Assembly: GCA_026874595.1 (NCBI GenBank)
Contig: CM049320.1
Span: 50,110,714 to 50,174,713 of the forward strand
Source: Sipunculus nudus
Lineage: Eukaryota; Annelida; Sipuncula; Golfingiida; Sipunculidae
Reading direction: 5' to 3'
DNA: 64,000 nt
Program-made: the position numbers and the translations under genes
Part shown: piece after piece, positions 12,101 through 23,816 of the stretch
Layout: every line of letters starts with the position of its first letter
How positions within the stretch are numbered: the stretch's first letter is position 1
Notes under the pieces: model-generated
What the model saw: only the letters and a program-made list of their open reading frames with translations
The model's database searches: none
What the model was told of the DNA's origin: nothing

Positions 12101-12135
12101 CATCACTCCCTGAATGCAAATATAAGTATGCTTGA
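2184..12135 (+). CDS. Secreted protein with two PCSK9 C-terminal-like modules and a sushi domain (5 exons)
   Basis: Exons 2184-2235, 8069-8268, 11101-11231, 11459-11565 and 11930-12135 join in frame into 696 coding bases (231 residues plus stop). Every junction is GT..AG and every phase agrees (1, 0, 2, 1). Residues 1-17 are a hydrophobic signal peptide. About residues 42-95 and 114-163 are two Cys-rich modules that start CPxG and resemble the Cys/His-rich C-terminal repeats of PCSK9; the second has a WTKG-type core and ends in an ICR motif. Residues 164-228 form a sushi/CCP domain with four cysteines and the conserved G-x-W before the last. No protease domain is present, so this is an extracellular binding or recognition protein, not a convertase. 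Module naming comes from memory of the family. The last exon could instead splice out near 12125, but a stop and an ATTAAA follow. Function is unknown; an innate-recognition role is a guess. Confidence 0.68.
3975..5610. repeat. Degenerate repeats with TGACCTTGACC ... TCAAGGTCA inverted pairs
   Basis: Four places (about 3975-4010, 5289-5330, 5449-5480, 5571-5600) carry the same arrangement: a GACCTTGACC-like arm, a short T-rich spacer, then a TCAAGGTCA-like arm. The surrounding text (TCTAGCTGATAT or CTAGGTCAAGTTC, ATGGATGACC) also recurs. The last copies are spaced about 120-160 bases, so this is a decayed tandem or dispersed repeat. Confidence 0.5.
5060..5275 (+). pseudogene. LINE reverse transcriptase fragment
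   Basis: Translation in two frames gives a stretch reading about NEIVSVIIDIVNSSLTEGYF, then, after a frame change in an A-run, ILKNYQAVSSLSVISKILL. These match the conserved start of the reverse transcriptase in Jockey/CR1-type non-LTR retrotransposons (a NSSL..G.FP segment, then ILKNYRPVSNLSFxSK). Only about 70 residues remain and it is frameshifted, so it is a dead remnant. Confidence 0.6.
6027..6169. repeat. (AT)n microsatellite, interrupted
   Basis: About 140 bases of nearly pure AT dinucleotides with a few TTA and GAT interruptions; the longest AT tract in the window. Confidence 0.9.
7060..7735 (-). pseudogene. Decayed L1-like reverse transcriptase piece, tandemly duplicated
   Basis: The minus strand translates, with several frame changes, to RT-like segments: SRGLDGITTEF, an FKTQRKG-like part, and SVINRDQTGFI. 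These correspond to the PGxDGI..EF, LPK/RKG and INxDQTGFI blocks of L1-clade ORF2 proteins. The segment is present twice in tandem: 7173-7442 and 7443-7722, with the start of a third copy at 7723. Stops and frameshifts make it non-functional. Confidence 0.55.
8069..8268 (+). CDS. Exon 2, first PCSK9-tail-like module
   Basis: The acceptor is GTTTCCAG at 8061-8068. The frame continues exon 1 and encodes a Cys-rich stretch starting CPVGYNIEKCEC, then CDG and a CYAQNCHDCGG segment. The donor GGT/GTAAAA at 8269 is weak, but it is the only nearby one whose phase (0) matches the next exon. Confidence 0.62.
8269..11100 (+). other. Intron 2 of the PCSK9-tail/sushi gene
   Basis: About 2.8 kb. The first half is the ~150-base tandem repeat (8650-10170), ending in a GGACGGACGG-type simple repeat at 10186-10200. 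The remainder to 11100 is AT-rich with no exon seen. Confidence 0.5.
8650..10170 (+). repeat. Degenerate tandem repeat, unit about 150 bp
   Basis: A core resembling TGACCTAATTTCAGGTTTCC recurs with its TTTCAGG-like heart at 9061, 9212, 9351, 9499, 9654, 9807, 9953 and 10109, a spacing of 139-156 bases. Each unit also repeats a TTTGCCNAGGA block, a TTAGAAGATTCTAGGCC block, a TGTGCCCATCTGACTTTG block and a GTGCTCAAAATCATG block. Weaker units extend back to about 8650. No conserved reading frame, so it is satellite-like and not a protein repeat. Confidence 0.75.
11101..11231 (+). CDS. Exon 3, end of module 1 and start of module 2
   Basis: Open throughout in phase 0. It begins AMLTCVKI, which completes the first module after the GG of exon 2, and carries the second CPQG start. 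The donor CAG/GTGAGT at 11232 is strong. The acceptor TTACTTTAAG is modest. Confidence 0.58.
11459..11565 (+). CDS. Exon 4, end of module 2
   Basis: The acceptor TTATTTTCAG is strong. Joining AG of exon 3 to the first C creates a serine codon followed by WTKGPSES. The exon carries CTKDEPAQYGVQLHVICR, the typical end of the module, and ends in phase 1 at a GTAGGT donor, as expected before a phase-1 sushi exon. Confidence 0.62.
11930..12135 (+). CDS. Exon 5, sushi (CCP) domain and stop
   Basis: The acceptor ATCTTAACAG precedes a complete CCP domain: YCGHPG, a YEC, an IKC, then DGTWNASLPEC, giving four cysteines and the conserved tryptophan. Two bases complete the phase-1 codon. Seven residues later is a TGA. 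Some sushi exons are phase 1-1 and continue; here no in-phase donor was seen. Confidence 0.7.
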
Positions 12136-12220
12136 CTGTTGTCAAGTAACTTATCACAACAAATATCTTCTGAAGATTCATTGTTGTTTATATTTGAATA
12201 TATGTGTCGAGAATTTTTTT

Positions 12221-12226
12221 ATTAAA
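12221..12226 (+). promoter_or_regulatory. Possible polyadenylation signal
   Basis: ATTAAA, 86 bases after the stop codon of the sushi-containing gene. It is the second most common polyadenylation hexamer and is suitably placed to end the transcript, which supports exon 5 being terminal. Confidence 0.3.
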
Positions 12227-12539
12227 AAACATTCTCTACCATATAAGAATCATCATAATTGAAATAATATTCTATTTCTATAGTTTTACCTATTCTTTTT
12301 AACCTGTGTAAATAATCAAATGTAAAACTAAAGTTTATCGTAAAATATACATTCATTTGTGACGCAAATATTGAAATAATGGTAATGTAGGACAACATAC
12401 TGAATGATTCAAGACCAAGTTTCTAGGATTATATAATTTAACGCCGGACTATATTAGACAAAAATAACAGACATTTATGATTGGTGCAAGATCTCATGAT
12501 TTCCAGCTGTGTGGGAGTTTGAAAGACGCCTGCTTTGGA

Positions 12540-12905
12540 GGTATTTGTGATGCTGAGAGTGGACGTTTCCTCTATATGTCAAAGAGCTTCTGAAGGTGGT
12601 CATCTGGGCCATGTGTAAGAGTATACGTGGTTCTGAGCGTGGTAACCTCGACAATATATCTGAGTGTACGTGGTTCTAGGAGTGGTCATCTGGGTCATGT
12701 GTCAAAGTACACGTGGTTCTGAGCGTGGTCAACTCGACAATATGTCAAAATGTACGAGGTTCCTGAGGTAGTCATCTAGGCAATATGTCACATGTACGCG
12801 ATTCTGGCAGTCGTCATTTGGGCCATGTGTCAGAGTGTACGTGGTTCTGAGAGTGGTCATCCCGCCCGTGTATCAGTGTAACTTTCCCTCAGGGTGGTTA
12901 ACGCG
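12540..12905 (+). repeat. Minisatellite, unit about 43 bp
   Basis: A GAGTGGTCATCTGGGCCATG-like block followed by TGTCAGAGTGTACGTGGTTC recurs about eight times, with GTGGTCATC-type anchors near 12594, 12639, 12680, 12723, 12766, 12807, 12851 and 12892. Copies are diverged. Confidence 0.7.
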
Positions 12906-15304
12906 TCCTGATGTTAGAATCGTTCCACCTACATTCGCGCTGAGCTAGTTACATTTGCATTAACGACTCCTATATTGATGGGGTCGTGTCGACTCGTGTG
13001 TTTTCCAATGATGGTAATGACTGTACGCATTCAATCATGCATTTATTATAAACCGGATATCTGTTTCGTGCGTGAGGGCATCTATGTGTAGTTGTTTTAA
13101 ATGTTGCCCATTGCCCTGGGTTTGAGAGAAAATCCAAATTACTAGTTATTTGTCTAGCCAACATTTACATTTGGAAATCACAAAAGTTTTGATAAAGGAT
13201 TTAGTGTTCAATATTACCATCCCCCGATATTTGATACGAGATATGGCAAACGTCCTGACGACTCGAAGACGAAAGCCAGAAGTTCGGCCATCTGGAAGTT
13301 TAGGTCTCTAATGCACACATCAACTCATGTGTTCACATAAGGATTTCTCTATTGATTAACTGTCATTTTTTTATCTGTTTAAGACCTAGTGGTATTGAAG
13401 AAGAGAAAACAAATATTAAAAAAAATAAATTTTCACGTCAGCACGTCCACAAAATGGTTCTTTGATACACAATATATCTTTTTATATCTGTATGATGTTC
13501 ACTTCTTCAAAATTGTGCACGCTTGTATAGTTTATGAAAATTCTAACAAATAACTAAATCCAAATTTATTGATTGATAATAAAGACGTTCATTGTAATCA
13601 AAATAAGTATACCTGTATGTATATATATATACATAATTGTATATTTTAGATTTAATTTGTGTGTTGCAGCCATTGATATGCTGTGGCATAAATAATCAAA
13701 CGTAGGTAAGATATAATGATGCATAAAAATTTTATTGCGAAGACTATATAGTTGAGTGGTCAAAATAAGTGCTGTTTCAAGCTAAAACTACAATGACAGT
13801 TTTTTTTTCATGCAGAACATTGAATAGGTGAGCCGAGTTTTCTGTGTACTGCGCTTGCTTGCCAATATTAGCATCGGCGCCTGTAAAACTGGGAGATTTA
13901 GTGTTAGAACGAGGTCTATAGTAGAAGGATTCGGTAGAGAGCAAAAAAGTCTAGGCAAGGCTGGGGATCTTCAGATACTAAATATGCATACACACACTGG
14001 CAAGGTGTACCGGTTGCTACTTACTGAATGCCTACGTAATGTAAACTCGGGTTACCTTATGTTAAGTATAACCAATGGTTTCTGAAAAAGAGGAAATAAT
14101 ATATATATATGCGTGTGTGTGAGGGTGTGTTTGTAAGTGTATGTGGGTAGGTGTGTGTGTCCATGTGTATGTGGCTGTATGTGCGTGTTAGACTATTGTC
14201 GATCCATGTGAAAAAAAATGACGAAGGGTATTATATAAATAGCTTTCCGATTTATATGGGCTTTTGAAGCGCGCTAGCTTCTTCGTAAGGACAGCAGTCG
14301 TCAGTCCCTTGGTCATGTGGGAATTTGAAAGATTCCCTGTAACTATACAGGGTTAGTTTCTGTAGAAGATATATTGAATGATATAGAATAAATTATGAAG
14401 AAGAATAATGTTCATAAAAAGCTGACTGGACACATGTCTTACCGAAATTTATGTCTGGAAACATCAGTTACAACACTTAACTGATGAACATATCACAATT
14501 ATTTCATACATTCCAAAAGCACGTATAATTTATAATACATATATAACAAAAAACACGCATACACACACCTTAATCAATATTAAAGTACAGGGTTATATTT
14601 ATCTGACTTTGGATAATAATGAGCTTCTCTGAAGCGTTGGGTCACGTGACATCCTCTTGCCTCTGAACGGATGATCCGATTCCCCGTGTTGGTCATCATT
14701 CTACAACTTGTTTGGTAGGGTGGTACTGTTTTTGAAATTTATGTTTCTATACATTTTGCACCATCTCTAAAATATGATGTGTATTTCGTTAAAGCACTTT
14801 ATTCAGCTTATATGCAAAAGTCCATTTTTTGAAGATTGTAAAACAATCTAGAAGTCAGCATTCTTATGTAAGAAAGCCTCCGCTATTTAATTATTCGGCC
14901 GATATTCCGAGGTTCACTCTTGTACAGGTTAATTTACGTTTGTGAATATTCCTAGATGGTGTTCCTGGATCCGGATCAGGTGTCTATTCGATTCATCATA
15001 GGCCCATTTTCAGAATGAAAATTTCAAGAGATCCCGTTTTTCATTGCGGAACCTTTGTTCTATTCAAACACATAAAACAAACACATGGAAGTTGTTTAAT
15101 TGCCGTTTCTGGGTAACAGTTCTCGATACGTAACAGTACAAGTGCTATTTTCACTAAATACATCAAACCTGATTATCACTACCAAAAGGGTTTATTATTT
15201 AACATTATTATGACACTCTCCTATTGACTAAGTTGTCACGATGTGTGTGCCAAGTGTGGCTTGGTGCGTGTGTTGGATTATTTAGGAGTGATTAATTTTT
15301 TTTC

Positions 15305-15306
<2 letters not shown>

Positions 15307-15353
<47 letters not shown>
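15307..15353. repeat. (AT)n microsatellite
   Basis: Uninterrupted TA dinucleotides, about 23 units. Confidence 0.9.
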
Positions 15354-15355
<2 letters not shown>

Positions 15356-16437
15356 ATAAATAAGGAATTTTGTTTCTATTGTAAGTCAAAATGTGCAACC
15401 TTTCTTGATTTGCATACACTACATCGATTAGCCGTTCTTAATATTGGTAGATTAGAATTGATAGTGTTAGGAATCGAAATCAGCTCCGATCCAACAATGT
15501 CCAGAAAGGCAAACCATAAATAACGGGCAGATACAAGCATCGAGCCACGCTTGAACAGGCACAAACCATAATAACTCAGTTACCTTGACGGTGACGTACA
15601 GTGTACATGAATTCCTATATCAGTCGAAATAATGGATTGATGTATTTCATGAACAATCCTCTGCACTATATTGTCCTAATGGGGAAATTGTGAAAGAAAT
15701 AGCGATTGAAATAATGCATTATAGTTTCGATTATTCAACCTGAAGAGGAAAATCATCCCCTGGATCTAGAAGTGGTTTGGATGGATGCCTTCTGGCCAAA
15801 GCTACCGGGATAAATACATATGTTGTAAGTATATTCAGTCACAACATTTTTTCTTTGATATTGACTTTTTTCAGTTTCTTATAAAATATCAAATGGCATT
15901 TATTATCACTTGATCTGTTTGATTTCAATTATACCTATAGGGATTTGGAATCATGGGTGCCAGATCTTTAAAGCCTTTAGGTTTTAAAGCCTACCTAGAT
16001 CTTTAAAACATGGTCAAGGTCAAAAATAAATATTATGTGCGAACTTACAATCTGACAAAAGGTAAGCTTTAAAATATCACCCAAATCGTATATACTGAGC
16101 ATACAAAAGCAGAAGGAAAAAAAATATATTCTTATCAATGGTTCTCCCCCCCCCCCCCCAAAAAAAAAAAATATTATCCGACTCAATCATTGATATTTAA
16201 AAGGAACTCATCATCTGATATAAGCCCTCCCCAGTCGAAGAATCTTTAATTATTTTAAGAAATATTTGCTGGAAAATTGCCTTTCCACTTATATTGTTTC
16301 CCTTCTTTTCAGCAGGAACATGGCCTTTATACGATCCCCTGAATGGTGAAAACAGTCCATTTCTTCTGGTTTTATCGAAGAGTTCAAGAGCCCGCTCCAA
16401 TCAGAATAGATCGAACTTTGACATGAAAGATAAACAG

Positions 16438-17338
16438 TAGTGGTAGGCCGATCATCGAGTTTTATCGAAAGTCAGTCGGTTTCCTGTCACTTTCAAGCGC
16501 TCGATTACCAAAGGCAACTATCGATTACATCATAATAATGATTGTTTTCTTTCCAGAATGCCTTTATGTTATAGGAAAATATTATTGTTCCATTTTTTAA
16601 CACATTTTGCGCTTCATATAATGAGTCTGTGTTCCCAAATAACTTCCGTATGTAACTGAGTATGACACGGTAGATGCGAGAACGGAGGACCTATTAAACT
16701 TATTATCTGTGAACTCGCAGGGAGCTCCAGAATTAGCGGGGAGTTTTCTTACGAGATGTACATTGCAAAATATGGGTGGGATGGCGTTAAAATACCCCAT
16801 AAATTCTCCAGGTCTATGCCAATTTTACGAGATTCTCTTAGAAATATTCGATGCCAGCTGCCGCTGTTTAGGCCGTCCTTAAAAATTCTTTGTTTGAGCT
16901 AGACCGGCTGGTCGAGTATTTTGATTTCGGCTGGATTTTTTTTAACTAGTCTGCAATTTTAGTTGTATGATCAGCCCCAAGTGCACCTGGGCCGGAAAAA
17001 TCTTCCTTCATGTGCTAGAAAAACAGCACCTCTAAAGTAAGGCCCTAATATATTCTTAGGTGCTCTTAATTTCCATGATGAAAGATATTACCCGATGTTG
17101 TCGATCGTTCAATTTGATCCTTAAAATTAGTCTGATTGTGTCTATATACGTGGAAGGATCGGTACATTCGAGTGGGAGAGGAGAATACCTGTCGGGGAAA
17201 CGCAGGTACAGTTTCACAGATAATTTCATATTTCTTTGATAATTGCATATATTTGTCTGAATCGATTAATAATCGATCATCAATCGGTTTGCTCAAACCG
17301 ATGATCGATTATGAAAAAGGAACCGACTCCCACCACTA
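16438..17338. mobile_element. Non-autonomous hAT transposon with 8-bp target-site duplication
   Basis: The left end starts TAGTGGTAGGCCGATCATCG. The right end, read on the other strand, starts TAGTGGTGGGAGTCGGTTCC. Both ends are flanked by the same 8 bases, ATAAACAG (16430-16437 and 17339-17346). An 8-bp duplication with short TAGTGG-type inverted ends is the signature of hAT superfamily elements. The 901-bp body has many CGAT-rich motifs (ATCGATTA, GATCGATT) near both ends and no transposase, so it would depend on a partner element. Confidence 0.85.
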
Positions 17339-20300
17339 ATAAACAGTGCTGCACACAGAACTTTATAAATAGAAATAATCTTAATTCCTTATCATTGTAA
17401 TGTTTACATAAATTTACAAGTTGTCTGTTAGTCGAGGCGGGAGAGACAACTCCTGGGTCGGACAGAGCATTGGGAAATCGTACCTACCCCTTCCTCAAAG
17501 AGGGAGATGGGTTGGGTATCCGGCTCGCAACATTTCCCTGACAAGCTGTGTTCAATTCAGACACAAATACTTCCCCTGGATCGTACAAACATGGTCCATA
17601 ATTACAACCGACACTTTTTGAGGAACCAATAAAGCAATTGATTGACAAACATGCTACAACACAACATTCTGAATCTTGTCAAATAAAAATAAAGAAAATT
17701 GTATGAACATTCAGTATTGTTTATCGGTTCTACTATTGTTGCAAGTAAATGAATGCCAGAATAAATCAATGAGGATGTTTGAGAATGTGAAAGACAGAAA
17801 CAAAAACTTCACTTATACTTTGTTGAGGTCACTACAAAATGCCTTTAGATATAGATAAGGTATTCCCGACATTACCCCCTACTATCCTCCCTGGATAGCA
17901 CCCAGCCTTTTAAATCTGAAACCTTTTGATCAATTTAAGCCACCAGGTGTGGTGGATATGACAATGCCAGACAGAGTCCAGTAAATATCGCTTTCAATTA
18001 GAACGACAGAGAAAGAAAGAAAGAAAGAGAAAAAGAACAAGAGAGACAGACAGAGAGAGAACGAGAGAGAGAGGGAGCATTTAAAAGGGTGTTCAATATC
18101 ACAAATGACTGTTCAAAATATAAGGCTACCGGCATTCTTAACAACGGGTTCAAAGCCATTCTACAAAGACTTAAATTATGGTGGCTTATTTATCATTTGT
18201 AATCATGTAAGAAAGAAGCTATTATATCTTGCCCATTCTGCAACCCGCATCAAGTCATTGCACCTCCTATCCCCAGATAACTGTTAAGAAAAATAAGCCC
18301 AGAAACAAGGTTTTATCAGTTATAAATTATTCTCATGTTTTGCAAATAATTATAAGATAATTTCATGGACTACCATCATAATGCTGACAAATACAAGATC
18401 ATTGGAGACATGATGTTGCATAAAAAAATAATTCCGTTATGAAGAAACCCTGTTTTTAAGAAATGGGTGTATATAGTATCATGTGTTATGTGTGCGTGTG
18501 TGTGGAATCGACAACCCAAGGACATTTTGAAAGAGGGGAGATAGAGAGGCGCTGCAACATTTAGCATTGGATACAATTTGCTTCTCTCTAATGAAGGGGT
18601 GCTGAAGAAAAAATGTTTAGGTATAATTCCAAGAAGTCTTTATATAAATACATGGAGTTCAGATAAATCATCCATTTATCTATAATTCTTCGATATAGAT
18701 TTAAAAATAGTTCAAAGGTAATTCTTGACATATGTATATAATAGTCAACACCCCGTAAAATCATACCTTCTACTTGTTTAATAACAGTACAAGGAGAACA
18801 GCTTCTTCACTAGAGACACTGCTTATGACTGCAAATGAACGGTACCTCATATATACTATAGGCGACATTGTGGCATATATTTGGAACCTTGGGAAGAGAC
18901 AGACTGAGTTGAGTGAATATATGACGGAAGCGCTGGAATGTATTAGAATCCGTCTAGAATTCGGTGATTTGGAAAGATAGAAGGGAGAGAGAAAATATGT
19001 GGGATGGAGAGAGAAAATGTGGCATTGAGGGCTCTTGAATGCATATAACGCTATATACAACATTGAACACTATCTCACTAGGGGGCGCTGCAAAAAACGT
19101 GGGGCGCATAATTCCACGTTCATAAACGCCATCAGTTAATTATATTTCCTGACTTATGAACAAAATAGTGAGCACTTTAAGAGAAGAGGGCATCCAAAAT
19201 GGAGAAGGGTAGGACAAAGAAACAATATTTAACAGGGGGAACTGGAATTTGTCATTCAACGGTATGTGTGGTCTGTACAATATTGATTACCATCCGATAT
19301 AGGGGTGGCTGCTGTAGGAGGCAATGCTGCATAATTCTATTTACGTCTTATAATATATCAATCTGATGGCTTTTATCCATAAAAAAACAGTGTGCATGCT
19401 TTATTAAATATGATATATTTCTGAATCCAAAAAGTCATTCCTTTATTCCGAAAGCAAATAGTTTAAGAAAAGCAGCCATGCACTAAAGAAATAATACATA
19501 TGTACAAATGAACTGAAACTAATAAGAATAGTGGCGAATAGCAAGTGTTTGTCATCTTGGGAGAGAGAAAGAGAGAGGGAGAAAGAGAGAGAAGAGAGAA
19601 GGGGGGGGGGTGCGTCCCAGAGGGCCCTAGTGTTTTGAAACGGAGTGTGCAATATTAAACGTTATGCGCTACAAATGAGCTTCTTGAAAAAAGTAATTGC
19701 GCATAATCACATAGAGGCTTCTATTTTCTAAAAATTTGTAATGACGATCTAAAATCTTCCAAATTAGCCCAGCATTGGTCCCATGATATTTCTTGACCTA
19801 CGGATCCCTAACTGAGATAGGAAGACCATATCTTTAGATAGCAGTGTGATACAAGACGCCAGAACGCAACATTTATAGGGGCTATTCCGATATCTGACGT
19901 CAATAAACTGATGATAATCCCTTGAAGATTTTATTCAAAATACATGTACTCCTTATGTTTTCGTCTCATCGGGCAATACCTGCGGAATTCCTCTCAGAAA
20001 TTTCATTCAGGCAGCACCTTCAGCGGTGGCGTCAATATAGGGAATGGGGCCAATGTAATCACTCCCCTCCCCCCCTATATTCAGAGATTTAAAAGTTTTT
20101 TTTATGAAATATTATATCTAAACCTGGTTTAGAATTAATCTGTAAATATAATAACTTATATTCTAAATTCTTATAGTTAATTCTAATATATTTGAAATGT
20201 GATTAAGTTTATAATTATTTGAAATGAGTCATATAGACGCTTTATATATATTTATATATATATATATATATATGTATGTACATGTGTGTGTGTGTGCAAG

Positions 20301-21107
20301 TCAACCCCCCCCCCCCCCCACATACACACACACACCCTGGAAAAAAATTGACGCCACTTCCCCATTTTGTGAGCGTTCTGGTCTGGTGTCTGATGTAAAG
20401 ATTTGATGATAAGCCTGTGTTGTTACCGTCAATTTTTAAAAGACCACAGTAAGCTGTCCATACTAGATATTAATTAAATTTGTGGAGGCAAACCTTGACC
20501 AGTGGAAATTGAGTTTTTCAGCGGTTACTAGAGGAAAGAGACCCGTGAAAATTAGCTGGACAATGAGTGAAAGCATATAGGACATTTGGTCTATCTGATG
20601 AAAGTATACCCTGAGAAAACTGACATCTTGTGTATATTGAGGGACCTCTCTCTATCATGATTCACTAGTTTCTGTATACTGAGCAGTTTTTGCCTTAGAA
20701 GAAAATGTACCCAGGACAGCCCATGATGGTCTTGGGGCTTGGTGTGAACACGTGTATACAACAACAGTGCCATGGCACTTCTGTTGTTGTTCCTGATGAA
20801 ATGGCAGGACTAGGAGGATACAAATTTTAAGTCTCCCCTTATAACTTATTTTTTCTAAATCAATAGAGAGAATATTTTACAGTCTGCAGTGTTTACACTG
20901 TTTACTTTAAACATATAATTTTGTATAACAGGACTAAACGTTATTGCGGCTATTTGAGCTCTCAGTCCAAGGGGAACCCGTGAGTATTCTTCTAAAATGA
21001 TAAATTCCTGGAAACTTTGTTTTATAATTACGTGTTTTTTTGTCATTTAAACAAGAGACCATTATTTGTTTACAGCGCAGAGTTTCTTTTTTTCTCTTCG
21101 GAGAAGT

Positions 21108-21540
21108 AAAAGTACGTCTATTAACTAAAGATAATCCCACGAACCTTTTATAAAAACTGGCCAGATTGCTGATCCCACCGCACACAGAATCTTTGTTTAG
21201 TTTTTATCTATATGTTAATAGAATGTTTCGGGGGGGGGGGGCGGAGCCAAAATAATCCCAACACATTCAACAACGACACCTTGCAGCCAGATTAACCTTA
21301 GCTTTACAACAAGTGACCTCCCAGCATCCACATGAAAATAACGAACCACCGGATGTCATATTTTACGTTTTGTCAACTTCAGCACATGCACTGAAGATAA
21401 ACACGGTTATACAGCCATCTCAGAGATATTATAAGAAAGCTTCTTAGCAGGGATTACCAACGGTCCACAGAGTAGACAAGACATAAATTGTACATAAAAG
21501 ACACGTGAATAGCTGGCTTTAAATCATGTATTTGTTCCAT
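21108..21540 (+). repeat. Dispersed repeat, copy collinear with 48490-48920
   Basis: Shares in the same order: ACGTCTATTAACTAAAGATA and ATCCC; GGCCAGA..GCTGATCCCAC; CACATTCAA; and, near the end, a GTGAATAGCTGGCTTTAA block. A shorter copy of the first part is at 19861-19930 and of the last part at 3110-3190. The identity is visible only in blocks, so the copies are old. Confidence 0.5.
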
Positions 21541-22335
21541 GATATTGCAAGACCTATGAACACAGGGTTAAGAACATAATGAGATTATATTACGATCTAG
21601 AAAGATAAAAGAAAATGACAGAGAGACATTGTTAGACAAGGGAGTCGGAATGCCTCATTTAACGGTGGGCACAATAAGGAGAAGTGAGGGTGTGCATAGT
21701 TTCATGTAGAGACCGCTCTATTGATACATGGCGTTCACACTATTAGCCTCGGGTTGATTCTGAGCACACCGTAAATTCACTGAGATAGGGAGCACCAGGT
21801 GCCACATATATCCTCATATGTCTTTATTCATATTTTTCTTTCCAATACGTTGCACTACAAACAGAGGCAAAATGCCTTTGCACACTTTATGAGTATATAT
21901 ATCTGCTTGCATACAATATTAGTTAGGGAATACGACCGTAATCATGAAATAATAGAATCTCGGGAAAAAACTTCTACATATCGAATATGTTCATTATCTG
22001 AATCGAATTAGAGGAGCCATGTGCACATTTAAAGCTCGACTCGACCTTTGTGCATGTAGGGCGTGTACAATAGTGTATACTTTCCGCTTTAGGTGGCGCT
22101 GCATAAAACAAAGTGCGCATATATCCATACATAATGCTTCTGATAAAAGGCGTTTACAGAGTCAATAATTGACGACACTGATCCTACTGTTAAAATCCAT
22201 TATTACCCAATACTGTTTCTTAAATTATATTAAAATAGATAGAACTTTATGAATGTTCACATCTTATCTCATGGTCAGACCGTTTGATATCACGCAACTT
22301 TATAGGGGCGGTATATATTATAAAATTAAGGACTG

Positions 22336-22440
22336 CGTGCCGTATCCACACCAAAATCAAGTCGATTCTTTATTGACCCATTTCTGAAACGCCCTGAAAA
22401 TTTCATGAGATTCTGTTCATCATTGCGTAAGTTAAGTTGT
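22336..22440 (+). repeat. Dispersed repeat (CCTGAAAATTTCATGAG family)
   Basis: The run TATCCACACCAAAATCAAGT, a GATTCTTTATTGACCCATTT block and CGCCCTGAAAATTTCATGAG are matched in reverse at about 61085-61190. A poorer copy lies at 14965-15060 (plus). Confidence 0.55.
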
Positions 22441-23816
22441 GACAAACTAATATGGATCTCCTAAAATGACGTTTCTGAAATAAATTCAGAAGAATCTATG
22501 TTGAAACACTGACAGGAAACTGTACATATTGGAATGTACCTTAATTGACCTTGATATGACGTTGAAGTCCATAATAATTATGTACATCGAACTTTTAGAG
22601 AACTTTTTGCCACAAGGGGTAATTTGAAACAAACACATGTTCCAGATTTCAAGCAATGATTCTTCTACCAATCTCTGACATTGTGATGGAAATTGTGCAG
22701 CGTTGATTAAACCACAATGCTCGCGTGGAAATGTAAATAACTTAATACGACATTTCGCCCTTTCTTCACATTCGCTGCCAAGACAAGCATTTCCCCAGTG
22801 TCAGGGCCTGCAACAGTGTCAGGTAGGTCTGAATGCGTTAGTTGTAAACGTCAGCTGAAAACGAAAATAAATTCCCAGGGGTTATTAACATAATAGCTGG
22901 AGACTTCAACCATACTAATTTGACAAAATGCGTACCGAAATATTATCAACATGTTAAATGTTCAACACTATATGGCAAGGTTTTGGATCATTGTTACACC
23001 ACGATTAAAGACGCGTACAAGTCTCTACGACGCGCCCCGCTCGGGGACTCAGATCACAACATGGTTCACCTTGTGCCCCAGTATCGCCAGCAACTGTGGC
23101 GTGGAAAGCCCATTGTTAAGTCCATTCCACAATGAAGCGAAACCACCATTCAATCCCTTCAAGGCTGCTACGCTTGCACTGATTGGTCTGTGTTGTTGAA
23201 CGATGATTTAAACAAGAGCACAGAGGTGGTTGTTGATTACCTGAGGTTCTGTCAGGCGCTGTGCATACCGCATAAAAATGTCATAGAATACCCGAATAAA
23301 AGAACATGGTTCAACCGTTAAAACAGATATAAATTGATTGACAGAGACATGGCATTCGAAGTGGTGACTCAAACAAATTTAAAAAAGCTAAATATGAAGT
23401 TAGACGTGCAATCAATCTCGCTAAAATTAAATATACGAAAAAAAACTGGAATCTGATCTGCTGGCAACGGATGATTCCAGGCAGCTGATCTGCACAGCAT
23501 GTTTGATTGTGAGCTGTGGCAGCGCATAAAGGTTATGTACCGTACAAAAGTAAACTGAGTACTAACCCTATCTCTCACGATCCGAATCTTCCTGATGAAT
23601 TAAGTTTTATGCTCGCTTTGATCGGCCTGAAACCCTCTCTGAGAAAACATCATGTGACGGTACGTCTCCATTTGTTATAGAAACTTTAGATACAAAGAGA
23701 ATTCTGCCTGCTTAAACATACGCAAGGCGGCTGGTCCTGATGGTATCACGCCGCGACTGTTAAGAACTTGCGCCGATGAAATATCTGGTGTTCTCACTCT
23801 TCTTTTTAACTGGTGT

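Larger units (their letters stand above)
12136..16437. other. Gene-free stretch between the sushi gene and a hAT element
   Basis: No exon supported. It contains a 43-bp minisatellite (12540-12905), a GT-rich microsatellite near 14100-14190, a dispersed-repeat copy (14965-15060) and an (AT)n tract (15307-15353). C and A runs lie near 16145-16170. Confidence 0.5.
17347..22864. other. Gene-free stretch rich in dispersed repeats
   Basis: No exon supported. It holds a GA-rich tract (18008-18078), several copies of a GGGGGCGCTGCA motif followed by GCGCATAATTCCA-like text (18545, 19081, 22092), two related copies of the TATCTGACGTC...GATAATCCC family (19861-19930, 21108-21540), an AT tract with C-run (20240-20335) and one copy of a third family (22336-22440). 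Confidence 0.45.
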
